From Allorhizobium borbori (GTDB taxonomy: Bacteria > Pseudomonadota > Alphaproteobacteria > Rhizobiales > Rhizobiaceae), in NCBI RefSeq assembly GCF_014196535.1, contig NZ_JACIDU010000002.1, positions 62,001-126,000 on the forward strand: a stretch of DNA of 64,000 nt. The letters run 5' to 3'. Below are positions 25,576 to 33,348 of this stretch, piece by piece (position 1 is the stretch's first letter; each line of letters begins with the position of its first letter). The notes under the pieces are model-generated. The model made no database searches, was not told where the DNA came from, and saw only the letters and a program-made list of their open reading frames with translations. The position numbers were made by a program, and so were the translations under genes.

Positions 25576-26280
25576 ATGCGGGTTCTACTCATCGAAGACG
25601 ACAGCGCGACAGCGCAGAGCATCGAACTGATGCTCAAGTCGGAAAGCTTTAACGTTTATACGACCGACCTCGGCGAAGAGGGTGTCGATCTCGGCAAGCT
25701 TTACGACTACGACATTATTCTGCTCGATCTGAACCTTCCGGATATGTCCGGTTACGAAGTGCTGCGCACATTGCGCCTTTCGAAGGTCAAGACGCCCATT
25801 CTCATTCTGTCCGGCATGGCCGGTATCGAAGACAAGGTTCGCGGCCTGGGCTTCGGCGCGGACGATTACATGACCAAGCCGTTCCACAAGGACGAACTGG
25901 TTGCCCGCATCCATGCCATCGTGCGCCGTTCCAAGGGCCATGCCCAGTCCGTGATCGTCACGGGCGAACTTCTGGTGAACCTCGACGCCAAGACCGTCGA
26001 AGTTGGCGGCCAGCGCGTTCACCTGACGGGCAAGGAATACCAGATGCTCGAGTTGCTTTCGCTGCGCAAGGGCACGACGCTGACCAAGGAAATGTTCCTG
26101 AACCACCTTTATGGCGGCATGGACGAGCCGGAACTGAAGATCATCGACGTCTTCATCTGCAAGCTGCGCAAGAAGCTTGCCAACGCCGCCGGCGGCGCCA
26201 ACTACATCGAGACGGTCTGGGGCCGCGGCTACGTTCTGCGCGAGCCGGACGGCAACGCCGAGTTCCTCGAAACCGCCTGA
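25576..26280 (+). CDS. ctrA: Cell-cycle master response regulator CtrA
   Basis: OmpR-type response regulator, 234 residues. The receiver has EDD at 7-9, phospho-Asp51 ([13 protein letters not shown]), and Lys in [10 protein letters not shown]. The DNA-binding winged helix shows [39 protein letters not shown] and [13 protein letters not shown]. The length, Asp51 and the N-terminus [20 protein letters not shown] are those of CtrA throughout alphaproteobacteria. It is phosphorylated through CckA-ChpT, blocks replication initiation and drives flagellar, division and envelope genes. The C-terminus ends Thr-Ala, somewhat like the Ala-Ala degradation tag of Caulobacter CtrA. Confidence 0.97.
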   Translation: MRVLLIEDDSATAQSIELMLKSESFNVYTTDLGEEGVDLGKLYDYDIILLDLNLPDMSGYEVLRTLRLSKVKTPILILSGMAGIEDKVRGLGFGADDYMTKPFHKDELVARIHAIVRRSKGHAQSVIVTGELLVNLDAKTVEVGGQRVHLTGKEYQMLELLSLRKGTTLTKEMFLNHLYGGMDEPELKIIDVFICKLRKKLANAAGGANYIETVWGRGYVLREPDGNAEFLETA

Positions 26281-26308
26281 CACCGCATCCCCGCCAGCCG
26301 AAACATTG

Positions 26309-26341
26309 GGCCCACCCTTCATCCGTGAAGGGTGGGCCTTT
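26309..26341 (+). terminator. Rho-independent terminator after ctrA
   Basis: A 13-bp perfect stem (GGCCCACCCTTCA / TGAAGGGTGGGCC) with loop TCCG ends in TTTC. Confidence 0.9.
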
Positions 26342-26375
26342 CATTTGTGCCCTGCCCTGTCGACCCAACGGAAAA

Positions 26376-26395
26376 CGCCGGCCACGGGGCCGGCG
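26376..26395 (-). terminator. Rho-independent terminator after receiver gene
   Basis: CGCCGGCC/GGCCGGCG forms an 8-bp stem with a 4-base loop. On the minus strand it is followed by TTTTCC, 30 bp after the receiver stop. Confidence 0.75.
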
Positions 26396-26424
26396 CATGG
26401 ACAATTCGGGCCACCTGGAAGGGG

Positions 26425-26787
26425 TCAGGCCGCCGTCTGGATCTCGGCAAAGGCACTGGTCAGGCTGCGGCGATCGAACGGCTTGAGAAGAAAATCAGTC
26501 GCGCCTGCCCGCTTGGCGGTCATCATGCGCTTCAGGTCGTTCTCAACCAGGCAGTAAAAGATCCGGATCTCGCGCCCGTTCGCCAGTTGTTTCAGTTCGG
26601 TCACAAGGTCCAGCGCATCTTCCATGCCGGCATCGATGATGACCACATCCGGCAGATCGGCTTCGCAGCGTTCCCTGCCCTCACGCGCATCACGCGCTTC
26701 GCTGACGAGAAAGCCGAGTTCACTCAGAATGCGCCGGCCGACCTTGCGGACGATGTCGGAACCGTCGACGATCATCAATCGCTTCAT
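26425..26787 (-). CDS. Single-domain receiver protein with atypical active site
   Basis: A 120-residue stand-alone receiver. ATG 26787 (MKRLMIVDGSDIVRKVG) is the start; the frame upstream to 26856 lacks receiver sequence. The phospho-acceptor is present (VVIIDAGMEDALDL) and the switch lysine too (FLLKPFD). But the usual second acidic residue of the beta-1 pair is Gly (VDGS instead of VDDS), and the conserved Thr/Ser after beta-4 is replaced (IFYCLVEN). It lies between ctrA and chpT with its own terminator. It is not the usual CpdR or DivK by sequence. A role in the ChpT phosphorelay is inference from location. Confidence 0.85.
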   Translation of the reverse strand: MKRLMIVDGSDIVRKVGRRILSELGFLVSEARDAREGRERCEADLPDVVIIDAGMEDALDLVTELKQLANGREIRIFYCLVENDLKRMMTAKRAGATDFLLKPFDRRSLTSAFAEIQTAA

Positions 26788-26954
26788 CTTCTGGACCCTT
26801 CCCGAAATGCCGTACGCGGAGTTATAGGGCCGCATGCGGCCCTGATCTTCGCGCATTCAACCATGCGAGGCGATAAGGAAGGGTTACTGCCTGATCGCAG
26901 GAATGACGGCAAATGTTCCGAAACGGGCCGCAGCAACGGTCGCTCCAAACGAAA

Positions 26955-26990
26955 ACGTTCCCGCACGCCTCACCGGGCGTGCGGGAACGT
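26955..26990 (-). terminator. Strong terminator after chpT
   Basis: A 15-bp perfect stem (ACGTTCCCGCACGCC with its complement) and a 6-base loop, followed on the minus strand by TTTTCG. Confidence 0.88.
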
Positions 26991-27028
26991 CGATCTGGCC
27001 GGAAACACACAGCGGGCCTTGCTGCCCG

Positions 27029-27691
27029 TCAGTCGTCCTTTTCCTCGGACTTGATGAGCTTGGCGGTGAAGACGATATTGTCCTCATTGACGACATAGGA
27101 AATTTCCATGCCGCTCTCTTCCGCCAGAAGCAGTGTGTAATAGGGCTGGATGGCGTGGGCGTCGACCGCCTCGTCCAGCTTGCCTTCGAACAACTGCAGG
27201 AACTTCGGCGGTACGCGCAGCATGCGGCCCTTGACCGTCAGCGTGAACACGGCATCGAATTCCGGCGCTTCCAGCGCCACATCGACGGAGCCGCCCCGCG
27301 GAATAGCGCTGTAGGCCACGAGAAACAGGTTGAGCAACAGCTTGACGCGGTTCTTGGCGGCAATGGCGCGCGGGCCGGTCCAGGTCACTTCCGTCTTCTT
27401 TTCGGCCGCGGCAAAGTCCTTGGCGGCCTTCTCGGCCTCGCCGGTATCGATGGAGGAGCCGGCCGAACCGGAAGCGCCGAAGGCAAGGCGCGCGAACTTC
27501 AGGCGGACGGAGGCATTCAGCGCACTCGTGCGAATGAGATCCATCGCATCGGCGTCCGCGCCGCCTTCGTCGAGCAGTTCAAGCCCGTTATTGATCGCAC
27601 CCACCGGGGAAATGACATCGTGGCACACGCGGCTGCACAGAAGCGCGGCGAGGTCCGGCCCGGACAGGGTGAAATTGGGATTCTTCGGCAT
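27029..27691 (-). CDS. chpT: Histidine phosphotransferase ChpT
   Basis: Phosphotransfer protein that relays phosphate from CckA to CtrA and CpdR; cytosolic dimer. It is 220 residues from ATG 27691 (site AGGAG). The phospho-histidine motif SRVCHDVISPVGAINNGLEL is at about 20-39 (His24), followed by the four-helix-bundle segment and a degenerate ATPase-like C-terminal domain (NRVKLLLNLFLVAYSAIPRG) without ATP-binding G boxes, as expected. Neighbouring ctrA, sciP and the receiver make the assignment secure. Confidence 0.95.
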   Translation of the reverse strand: MPKNPNFTLSGPDLAALLCSRVCHDVISPVGAINNGLELLDEGGADADAMDLIRTSALNASVRLKFARLAFGASGSAGSSIDTGEAEKAAKDFAAAEKKTEVTWTGPRAIAAKNRVKLLLNLFLVAYSAIPRGGSVDVALEAPEFDAVFTLTVKGRMLRVPPKFLQLFEGKLDEAVDAHAIQPYYTLLLAEESGMEISYVVNEDNIVFTAKLIKSEEKDD

Positions 27692-27800
27692 GAATGTCTC
27701 CTGAAGCGCCGCGCCAGCCCGCCTCACTTCCGCGAAACGGGAGCCCGATGCCCCGGCGCGAAGCAGTTGCGGATATTCGCCATAATGACACCATTTTTGG

Positions 27801-27815
27801 TAAACCGAATGTTAA
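27801..27815 (-). promoter_or_regulatory. Near-consensus CtrA box between chpT and eipA
   Basis: On the minus strand the site reads TTAACATTCGGTTTA, i.e. TTAA-N7-TTTA, one base from the consensus TTAA-N7-TTAA. It is 133 bp upstream of eipA and 110 bp upstream of chpT. In Brucella, eipA is known to be directly activated by CtrA, which supports the reading. Confidence 0.55.
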
Positions 27816-27947
27816 CACCATGGGCGCAAATATCATTCTCAACGCCCAATTGGCGTATTGCCTGCGAATTCCCATGCAAACGGACCGCAGGACTTGAGTT
27901 TGGCGCGAGGAGGGGCTGGGACGCGCCCAATTGGAAGGACGAAAACA

Positions 27948-28544
27948 ATGCGCTTTGACAGGTTCCACCGCCGACAGTTTCTCGGCATGCTCTCCACGCT
28001 TGCCGCCGCCGGCCTGACCGGCGCGGTTGCCCCCGCACTGGCCGCAGGCAGGGCCAATAACGGCCAGTACGACATTCAGGAAATCGTCGATGCCGGCCAC
28101 AACTTCTTCGGCTCCACCAGTGGCGGCCTCGCGAAAGTGGTGGAAAAGGCTTTCGAACGCTACGGCCTGCCCAACGGCTATATTCTCGGTCAGGAAGGCT
28201 CCGGTGCCTTCATCGCCGGCCTGACCTATGGCGAGGGCGAGCTTTATACCAAGAATGCCGGCCAGCATCCCGCTTTCTGGCAGGGGCCCTCGCTTGGCAT
28301 CGATTACGGCGGCCAGGGCGCCCGGGCCATGATGCTCGTCTATAATCTGCCCTCCGTCGATTCGCTCTACAAGCGGTATGGCGGCGTCAGCGGGTCAGCC
28401 TTCATCGTTGCGGGGTTCGGCATGACGGTGCTGTCCAACAACAATGTGCTGCTGGTGCCGATCCGCACCGGACTGGGAGCGCGGCTGGGCGTTAATCTTG
28501 GCTACCTCAAGCTGACCCGATCACCGACCTGGAACCCGTTCTGA
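27948..28544 (+). CDS. eipA: Periplasmic envelope-integrity protein EipA (DUF1134)
   Basis: A 198-residue exported protein. ATG 27948 has the site GGAAGGAC. The signal peptide carries a twin-arginine-like motif (HRRQFLGMLSTLAAAG) and a cleavage site near ALA-A. The mature part is a compact beta-barrel type sequence with IVDAGHNFFGSTSGGLAKVV and YGLPNGYILGQEGSGAF, characteristic of DUF1134/EipA. In Brucella it supports envelope stress resistance and is CtrA-activated. Gly-rich segments (GIDYGGQGARAMMLVY, YGGVSGSAFIVAGFG) match the family. Confidence 0.9.
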   Translation: MRFDRFHRRQFLGMLSTLAAAGLTGAVAPALAAGRANNGQYDIQEIVDAGHNFFGSTSGGLAKVVEKAFERYGLPNGYILGQEGSGAFIAGLTYGEGELYTKNAGQHPAFWQGPSLGIDYGGQGARAMMLVYNLPSVDSLYKRYGGVSGSAFIVAGFGMTVLSNNNVLLVPIRTGLGARLGVNLGYLKLTRSPTWNPF

Positions 28545-28643
28545 ACACGGGACGAGTGGAGGTTTGCGGGCTTGCCCGCTTGCGGTCGCCCGGCCCCCAT
28601 GGTCTAACGCAAGGGAACAACCGGCGGAGGACAAAGAACAGTC

Positions 28644-29798
28644 GTGATCGAATACGCACTCCTGTTCGCATTGGGTTTTCTGACGGCCGCTCTCATTGCC
28701 GTGGCGATTGCGCCGGCCATTCACCGGCGCGTCGTTGCCTATACGGAGCGGCGCATCTATGCCACCATGCCGATCAGCCCGGCCGAAGTGCGGGCCCAGA
28801 AGGACATGGAACGCGCCGCCTTTGCCACCGAGGCCGCCCGCCTAGGCGATGATCTGCGCCGCGAGCGTGACGCCCGCCTTGCCGCGCAAAAGAACGCGGA
28901 GGATGCGACGGCGGAGACAGCCCGCCTGACGGCTGAACACACTGAACTTCATCACCATATCGAGGAAATGAACACGGCCGCCGCCGACCTGCGGGCCGAG
29001 GCCCGCCGGGCGACCATGCATAACGGCGACCTCAAGGCCGCGCTCAACCTCTCCCAGACCACCATCGATACGCTGCGGCGGGAAATAGACCTGCATGAGG
29101 AACGCGCCCGCCGGCTGGAAGTCGATGTTTCCGGCTGCCGCATCGATCTGGCCGCCCGTGACGCGGAAATCGAGAACCTGAATTCACGCATGCAGGCACT
29201 GCGCCATGAGCGCGACGCGCTACGCGCCGATTACACGTACACGAGCAGCAATCTTTCCAGCCTCGAACGCCGCTCCGGCCAGTCGGAAGGCAAGCTGGCG
29301 CGGCTGGAGCAGAAGGCGCTCAGACAGGCCGCAGATCTGGCCGACATGGAAAACCGGCTGGAACGCCGCACCCGCGAAGCGGACCGGCTGCGCGATCGCC
29401 TGCGCGATGCGCTGAAACAGAAGGAAAGCTATCGCATGACGCTGAAATCCGCCGGGATCGAGGAACCGAACGCAACCGGTGAGGCCTCGGCTGAAACCGC
29501 ACCAGCCGACAGCGCGCCGCACCAGAACACCCCCGATGCCGCCCGCCTGAAACAGCGCGGCGAACACCTGATGCAGCGCATTCTGGACGCAGCCGATGAC
29601 AGCGACGACCATGCCCTGCGCGAGGAACTGGCCGAACTCGCGGCCGCCGTCACAGCCCATGCCGGTGAAGGCAAGGCCGCCCAGCGGGTCCGTGACATCC
29701 TGATCGCCAGCCCGCCCTACAGCGGCCGCGGCCGGATCGGCCTCGCGAGCCGCATCAAGACCGCCATGGCCGAACGGGAGCTGGGGCGGCGGCTGTAA
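28644..29798 (+). CDS. Membrane-anchored coiled-coil protein of unknown function
   Basis: A 384-residue protein. One N-terminal membrane helix (ALLFALGFLTAALIAVAIAP, residues 4-24) is followed by about 220 residues of Arg/Glu/Ala-rich coiled coil (about 50-275), a disordered linker and a C-terminal helical region ending SRIKTAMAERELGRRL. It starts at GTG 28644, with GGAGG 13 bases upstream, slightly far. I do not recognise a named family. The layout (anchor plus long cytoplasmic coiled coil) resembles envelope or division scaffolds; being next to eipA suggests an envelope role, but that is inference. Confidence 0.8.
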   Translation: MIEYALLFALGFLTAALIAVAIAPAIHRRVVAYTERRIYATMPISPAEVRAQKDMERAAFATEAARLGDDLRRERDARLAAQKNAEDATAETARLTAEHTELHHHIEEMNTAAADLRAEARRATMHNGDLKAALNLSQTTIDTLRREIDLHEERARRLEVDVSGCRIDLAARDAEIENLNSRMQALRHERDALRADYTYTSSNLSSLERRSGQSEGKLARLEQKALRQAADLADMENRLERRTREADRLRDRLRDALKQKESYRMTLKSAGIEEPNATGEASAETAPADSAPHQNTPDAARLKQRGEHLMQRILDAADDSDDHALREELAELAAAVTAHAGEGKAAQRVRDILIASPPYSGRGRIGLASRIKTAMAERELGRRL

Positions 29799-29832
29799 AC
29801 GAAGCGCGGAAGAGTGGGATAACCCGAACGCC

Positions 29833-30657
29833 TCAGATTTTTCCCTGCAACTGCGCAATCCGGTAAAGCGCAAGCCCCGCCGCCATGGCCACGTTCAGGC
29901 TGTCGAGCTGCGGGCGCTGCGCAATACGCGCCGTGCGAAACCGCGACATCACCGCCGGCGGCAGCCCCTCGCCTTCCGTGCCCATGACCAGCGCCATGCG
30001 CGGGCTGACGGGAATATCGCCAATCTCGACCTCGCCGCGCGGGGAAAGGCCCCAAACGGCAAAACCGGCGGCGTCGAGCCGCCCCAGAAGGTCAAGCATA
30101 TCGCCTTCCCGGACATAGGGCACCGCCAGAACGGAACCAACCGAGACCCGCAGGGCCTTGCGATAGAGCGGGTCACAGCTCGTCGCATCCAGCATCACCG
30201 CATCCGCGCCGAAGGCCGCGGCGTTGCGAAACAGGCTGCCGGCATTATCGTGGTTGGAAATGCCGCAACCGGCAAGCACAAGCGCCCGCTCCGGCAGGCC
30301 GGCAATCAGCGCCTGCGCATCGAAACCCGCCTCTGGCCGCACCCCGATGGCGAGCACACCACGATGCATGTTGAAGCCGGCAATGGCATCGATAACGGCG
30401 GCGCTGGCAACATAGATCGGCACATCATCGGGAAAATCCGAGAGAATATCGGCAAGGCCGGCAAGCCGGTTTTCCAGCACGAGGATGGTTTCCGCCCGGA
30501 ACCGCCCCTTGCCATGCGCCGCCGCCAGCATGCGCAGAACCACCGTGCCTTCGACCACGAAACGCCCCTGCCGCCCGACAAGATCGCGCTCGCGGATGTC
30601 GCGGAAGGCCGCGACCCGCGGATCGGCGGGATCGTCGATGGCGATGGGGGCGCCCAA
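29833..30657 (-). CDS. TrmH/SpoU-family RNA methyltransferase
   Basis: SPOUT-fold 2'-O-ribose methyltransferase, 274 residues. The N-terminal substrate-binding domain (RQGRFVVEGTVVLRMLAA) is followed by the three knot motifs: ISNHDNAGSLFRNAAAFGAD, ALVMGTEGEGLP and LDSLNVAMAAGLALYRIA. The target (rRNA or tRNA) cannot be told from sequence. The only available start is TTG 30657; no ATG lies upstream in frame, and the DUF6476-like gene ends 3 bp before it, so translation is probably coupled. Confidence 0.9.
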   Translation of the reverse strand: MGAPIAIDDPADPRVAAFRDIRERDLVGRQGRFVVEGTVVLRMLAAAHGKGRFRAETILVLENRLAGLADILSDFPDDVPIYVASAAVIDAIAGFNMHRGVLAIGVRPEAGFDAQALIAGLPERALVLAGCGISNHDNAGSLFRNAAAFGADAVMLDATSCDPLYRKALRVSVGSVLAVPYVREGDMLDLLGRLDAAGFAVWGLSPRGEVEIGDIPVSPRMALVMGTEGEGLPPAVMSRFRTARIAQRPQLDSLNVAMAAGLALYRIAQLQGKI

Positions 30658-30659
30658 GG

Positions 30660-31046
30660 CTACTCGCCCACCGCGATGGTGGCGGCAATGCGGCCCGTCG
30701 TCATGTCGAACACATAGGCGCGCGCGCCGCCATCCGCTGCCTTGCCGTAGAACAGCACCTGCGTGCCCGAAAGCGACACGTTCGAGACGGTGAAGCCGGC
30801 CGGCAGCGCTGCAATCAACTTCAGAGGCTGGTCGGAAGGAATAAGAGTAGCGGAGCTTGCCGCCGGTGCCGGGGCCGCCGCCTTGCCACCCCAGACCTTG
30901 TAGACAACCGCGCCGAAGACCGCCATAAGGCTGACGAACATGATAAGGCCGGAGACGATCTGCAGACGGATCATCTTGCGGCGAACATTATCCATAACCG
31001 GGTCGAGCGGCTTTTCACCCTCGGCTTCTGGTTCGATGTGCGACAT
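30660..31046 (-). CDS. Small single-span membrane protein (DUF6476-like)
   Basis: A 128-residue protein with an acidic N-terminus (EAEGEKPLDPVMDNVRRKM), one membrane helix (QIVSGLIMFVSLMAVFGAVV, about 29-48) and a periplasmic beta-rich domain (FTVSNVSLSGTQVLFYGKA). The pattern LDPVMxxVRRKM before the helix is one I recall from an uncharacterised rhizobial family (DUF6476, tentative). It is the first gene of a pair with the SpoU methyltransferase and divergent from rluD, with 44 bp between starts. Confidence 0.75.
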   Translation of the reverse strand: MSHIEPEAEGEKPLDPVMDNVRRKMIRLQIVSGLIMFVSLMAVFGAVVYKVWGGKAAAPAPAASSATLIPSDQPLKLIAALPAGFTVSNVSLSGTQVLFYGKAADGGARAYVFDMTTGRIAATIAVGE

Positions 31047-31090
31047 GACAACCCCGTTTCTGGTCCGTTTCCGGCGTTTGAAAGAAAAGA

Positions 31091-32113
31091 ATGAGCGATC
31101 CCTTTAAACAAGCCGAAACGGCAAGGAAAGTCCTGATCGTGCCGGAAGACGCCAGCGGCCGTCTGGATGCATGGCTGGCCGGTGCGCTGGACGGCGAGAT
31201 TTCCCGCAGCCGCCTCAAGGCGCTGATCGAAGGCGGCTCGGTTTTCGTCGGTGGCGTCGCCATCACCGAACCGAAGCGCAAGGTCCATCCGGGCGACACG
31301 ATCGAGATCGGCATGCCGGAACCGGAAGACCCGGAGCCCAAGGGCGAGGACATTCCCCTGGATGTACTCTACGAGGATGAAGACCTGATCGTGCTGGTCA
31401 AGCCCCCCGGTCTCGTCGTCCATCCCGGCGCCGGCAACTGGACCGGCACCCTCGTCAACGCGCTCATTCACCATTGCGGCGACAGCCTGTCCGGTATCGG
31501 CGGCGTGCGCCGCCCCGGCATCGTTCACCGGCTGGACAAGGATACGACCGGCGTCATGGTGGTGGCCAAGAACGACGCAGCCCATCGGCATCTCGCCGCA
31601 CAATTCGCCGACCATGGCCGCACCGGCCCGCTCGAACGCGCCTACAAGGCCATCGTCTGGGGCCGTCCCGACCGGCTGCACGGCACCATCGACGCACCGC
31701 TCGGTCGCGCCGGCGATCGCACCAAGCGCACCGTGAAGCGCGAGGACAGCGACGACGCCCGCGAAGCCATTACCCATTATGAGGTGCTGGAGCGCTTCCG
31801 CGAAAAGCCGGACGCCACCTGCCTCGCCTCACTGGTGGAATGCCATCTGGAAACCGGCCGCACCCACCAGATCCGCGTCCACATGGCCCATATCGGCCAC
31901 CCGCTGATTGGCGACGCGGATTACGGCGCGGCCTTCCGCACCAAGGCGAACCTGCTGCCGGCCGAGGCGAAGGCCATCGTCAACGCCTTTCCGCGTCAGG
32001 CACTCCACGCCTTCATGCTCGCCTTCGAGCACCCCCGCACCGGCGAGACGATGCATTTCGAATCTCCGCTACCGGCGGATATGGAAGCACTGGCCGAGGC
32101 GCTCAGGGGGTAA
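31091..32113 (+). CDS. rluD: 23S rRNA pseudouridine synthase RluD-type
   Basis: RluA-family pseudouridine synthase, 340 residues. The N-terminal S4 RNA-binding domain (GRLDAWLAGAL, ISRSRLKALIEGGSVFV) is followed by the catalytic domain with the motif RPGIVHRLDKDTTGVMVVAK (catalytic Asp) and the RTHQIRVHMAHIGHPLIGD block. RluD modifies helix 69 of 23S rRNA; this length and S4 domain fit RluD better than RluA. It lies upstream of rpoH on the same strand, 262 bp away. The RluC/D distinction is not certain. Confidence 0.9.
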   Translation: MSDPFKQAETARKVLIVPEDASGRLDAWLAGALDGEISRSRLKALIEGGSVFVGGVAITEPKRKVHPGDTIEIGMPEPEDPEPKGEDIPLDVLYEDEDLIVLVKPPGLVVHPGAGNWTGTLVNALIHHCGDSLSGIGGVRRPGIVHRLDKDTTGVMVVAKNDAAHRHLAAQFADHGRTGPLERAYKAIVWGRPDRLHGTIDAPLGRAGDRTKRTVKREDSDDAREAITHYEVLERFREKPDATCLASLVECHLETGRTHQIRVHMAHIGHPLIGDADYGAAFRTKANLLPAEAKAIVNAFPRQALHAFMLAFEHPRTGETMHFESPLPADMEALAEALRG

Positions 32114-32375
32114 AGGCAGGCAAATGCCGCCCCATCCGGCAGGCAACCGCGACAAAGTGACGATTTTTTTGATTCATCACACAGCCGTGACCCTGCCGCC
32201 TATTGAAACACGGTTCCGCCGCACTTAATTGTTAGATCGCAGACACGGGTTTCCATGAAACCGTGCCGACAAGGCTTGCCCGCATGGGAGCCATTTCTTT
32301 CGTCGCGCGTTGAACCGGATATGGTTCCGCCGCGTAGAAATGACAAGGGGAGCCGATTGACAAGGAGGGTGCTCT

Positions 32376-33278
32376 ATGGCCCGCAATGCATTGCCGTCGA
32401 TTATGGCCGGGGAAGCCGGTCTGAACCGGTACCTCGATGAAATTCGCAAGTTCCCGATGCTGGAGCCGCAGCAGGAATACATGCTCGCCCGGCGCTATCA
32501 GGAACATGGCGACCGCGACGCCGCCCACAAGCTGGTGACAAGCCATCTGCGCCTCGTGGCCAAGATTGCCATGGGCTATCGCGGCTATGGCCTGCCGATC
32601 GGCGAAGTCGTGTCCGAAGGTAATGTCGGTCTCATGCAGGCCGTCAAGAAGTTCGATCCTGAGCGCGGCTTCCGTCTGGCGACCTATGCCATGTGGTGGA
32701 TCAAGGCCTCGATCCAGGAATATATCCTGCGCTCCTGGTCGCTCGTCAAAATGGGTACGACCGCTAACCAGAAGCGGCTGTTCTTCAACCTGCGCCGCAT
32801 GAAGGGTCGCATCCAGGCCATCGATGATGGCGACCTGCGCCCCGATCAGGTTGCGGAAATCGCCACCAAGCTGAAGGTCTCCGAAGAGGAGGTGGTGTCG
32901 ATGAACCGCCGCCTTTCCGGCGATGCCTCGCTGAACGCACCGCTGCGCGCCTCCGAAGGCGAAGGCGGGCAATGGCAGGACTGGCTGGTGGATGACAGCG
33001 AAAGCCAGGAAGACATTCTCATCGAACAGGATGAACTGGATACCCGCCGCAACATGCTGGCGCGCGCTATGAGCGTTCTGAACGACCGTGAGCGCCGCAT
33101 CTTCGAGGCCCGCCGCCTTGCCGAAGAGCCGGTGACGCTGGAAGACCTGTCCACCGAGTTCGACATCAGCCGCGAACGCGTGCGCCAGATCGAGGTTCGC
33201 GCCTTCGAAAAGGTACAGGAAGCCGTACAGAAGCAAGCGCTTGAAGCCGCCGCGGCCCTGAAGGTGGTCGACGCCTGA
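32376..33278 (+). CDS. rpoH: RNA polymerase sigma-32 factor RpoH
   Basis: Heat-shock sigma factor, 300 residues. The region 1.2/2.1 block KFPMLEPQQEYMLARRYQEH, the region 2 DPERGFRLATYAMWWIKASI and the diagnostic RpoH box QKRLFFNLRRMK are all present. Region 4.2 ends with DISRERVRQIEVRAFEKVQ. The start is ATG 32376 after AAGGAGG. Rhizobia often carry several rpoH genes; by length and linkage to rluD this looks like rpoH1, but that is not proven. The 262-bp leader contains a small hairpin (32244-32265). Confidence 0.95.
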   Translation: MARNALPSIMAGEAGLNRYLDEIRKFPMLEPQQEYMLARRYQEHGDRDAAHKLVTSHLRLVAKIAMGYRGYGLPIGEVVSEGNVGLMQAVKKFDPERGFRLATYAMWWIKASIQEYILRSWSLVKMGTTANQKRLFFNLRRMKGRIQAIDDGDLRPDQVAEIATKLKVSEEEVVSMNRRLSGDASLNAPLRASEGEGGQWQDWLVDDSESQEDILIEQDELDTRRNMLARAMSVLNDRERRIFEARRLAEEPVTLEDLSTEFDISRERVRQIEVRAFEKVQEAVQKQALEAAAALKVVDA

Positions 33279-33308
33279 TCGCGCTTCTATCGGCTTTGAA
33301 ACATTCGG

Positions 33309-33338
33309 AAGCGTCCGGCCCATGGTCGGGCGCTTTTT
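33309..33338 (+). terminator. Rho-independent terminator after rpoH
   Basis: AAGCGTCCG pairs with CGGGCGCTT (one G-T pair), then TTTCG, 30 bp after the rpoH stop and just before the convergent MFS stop. Confidence 0.8.
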
Positions 33339-33348
33339 CGTTTAAGCG

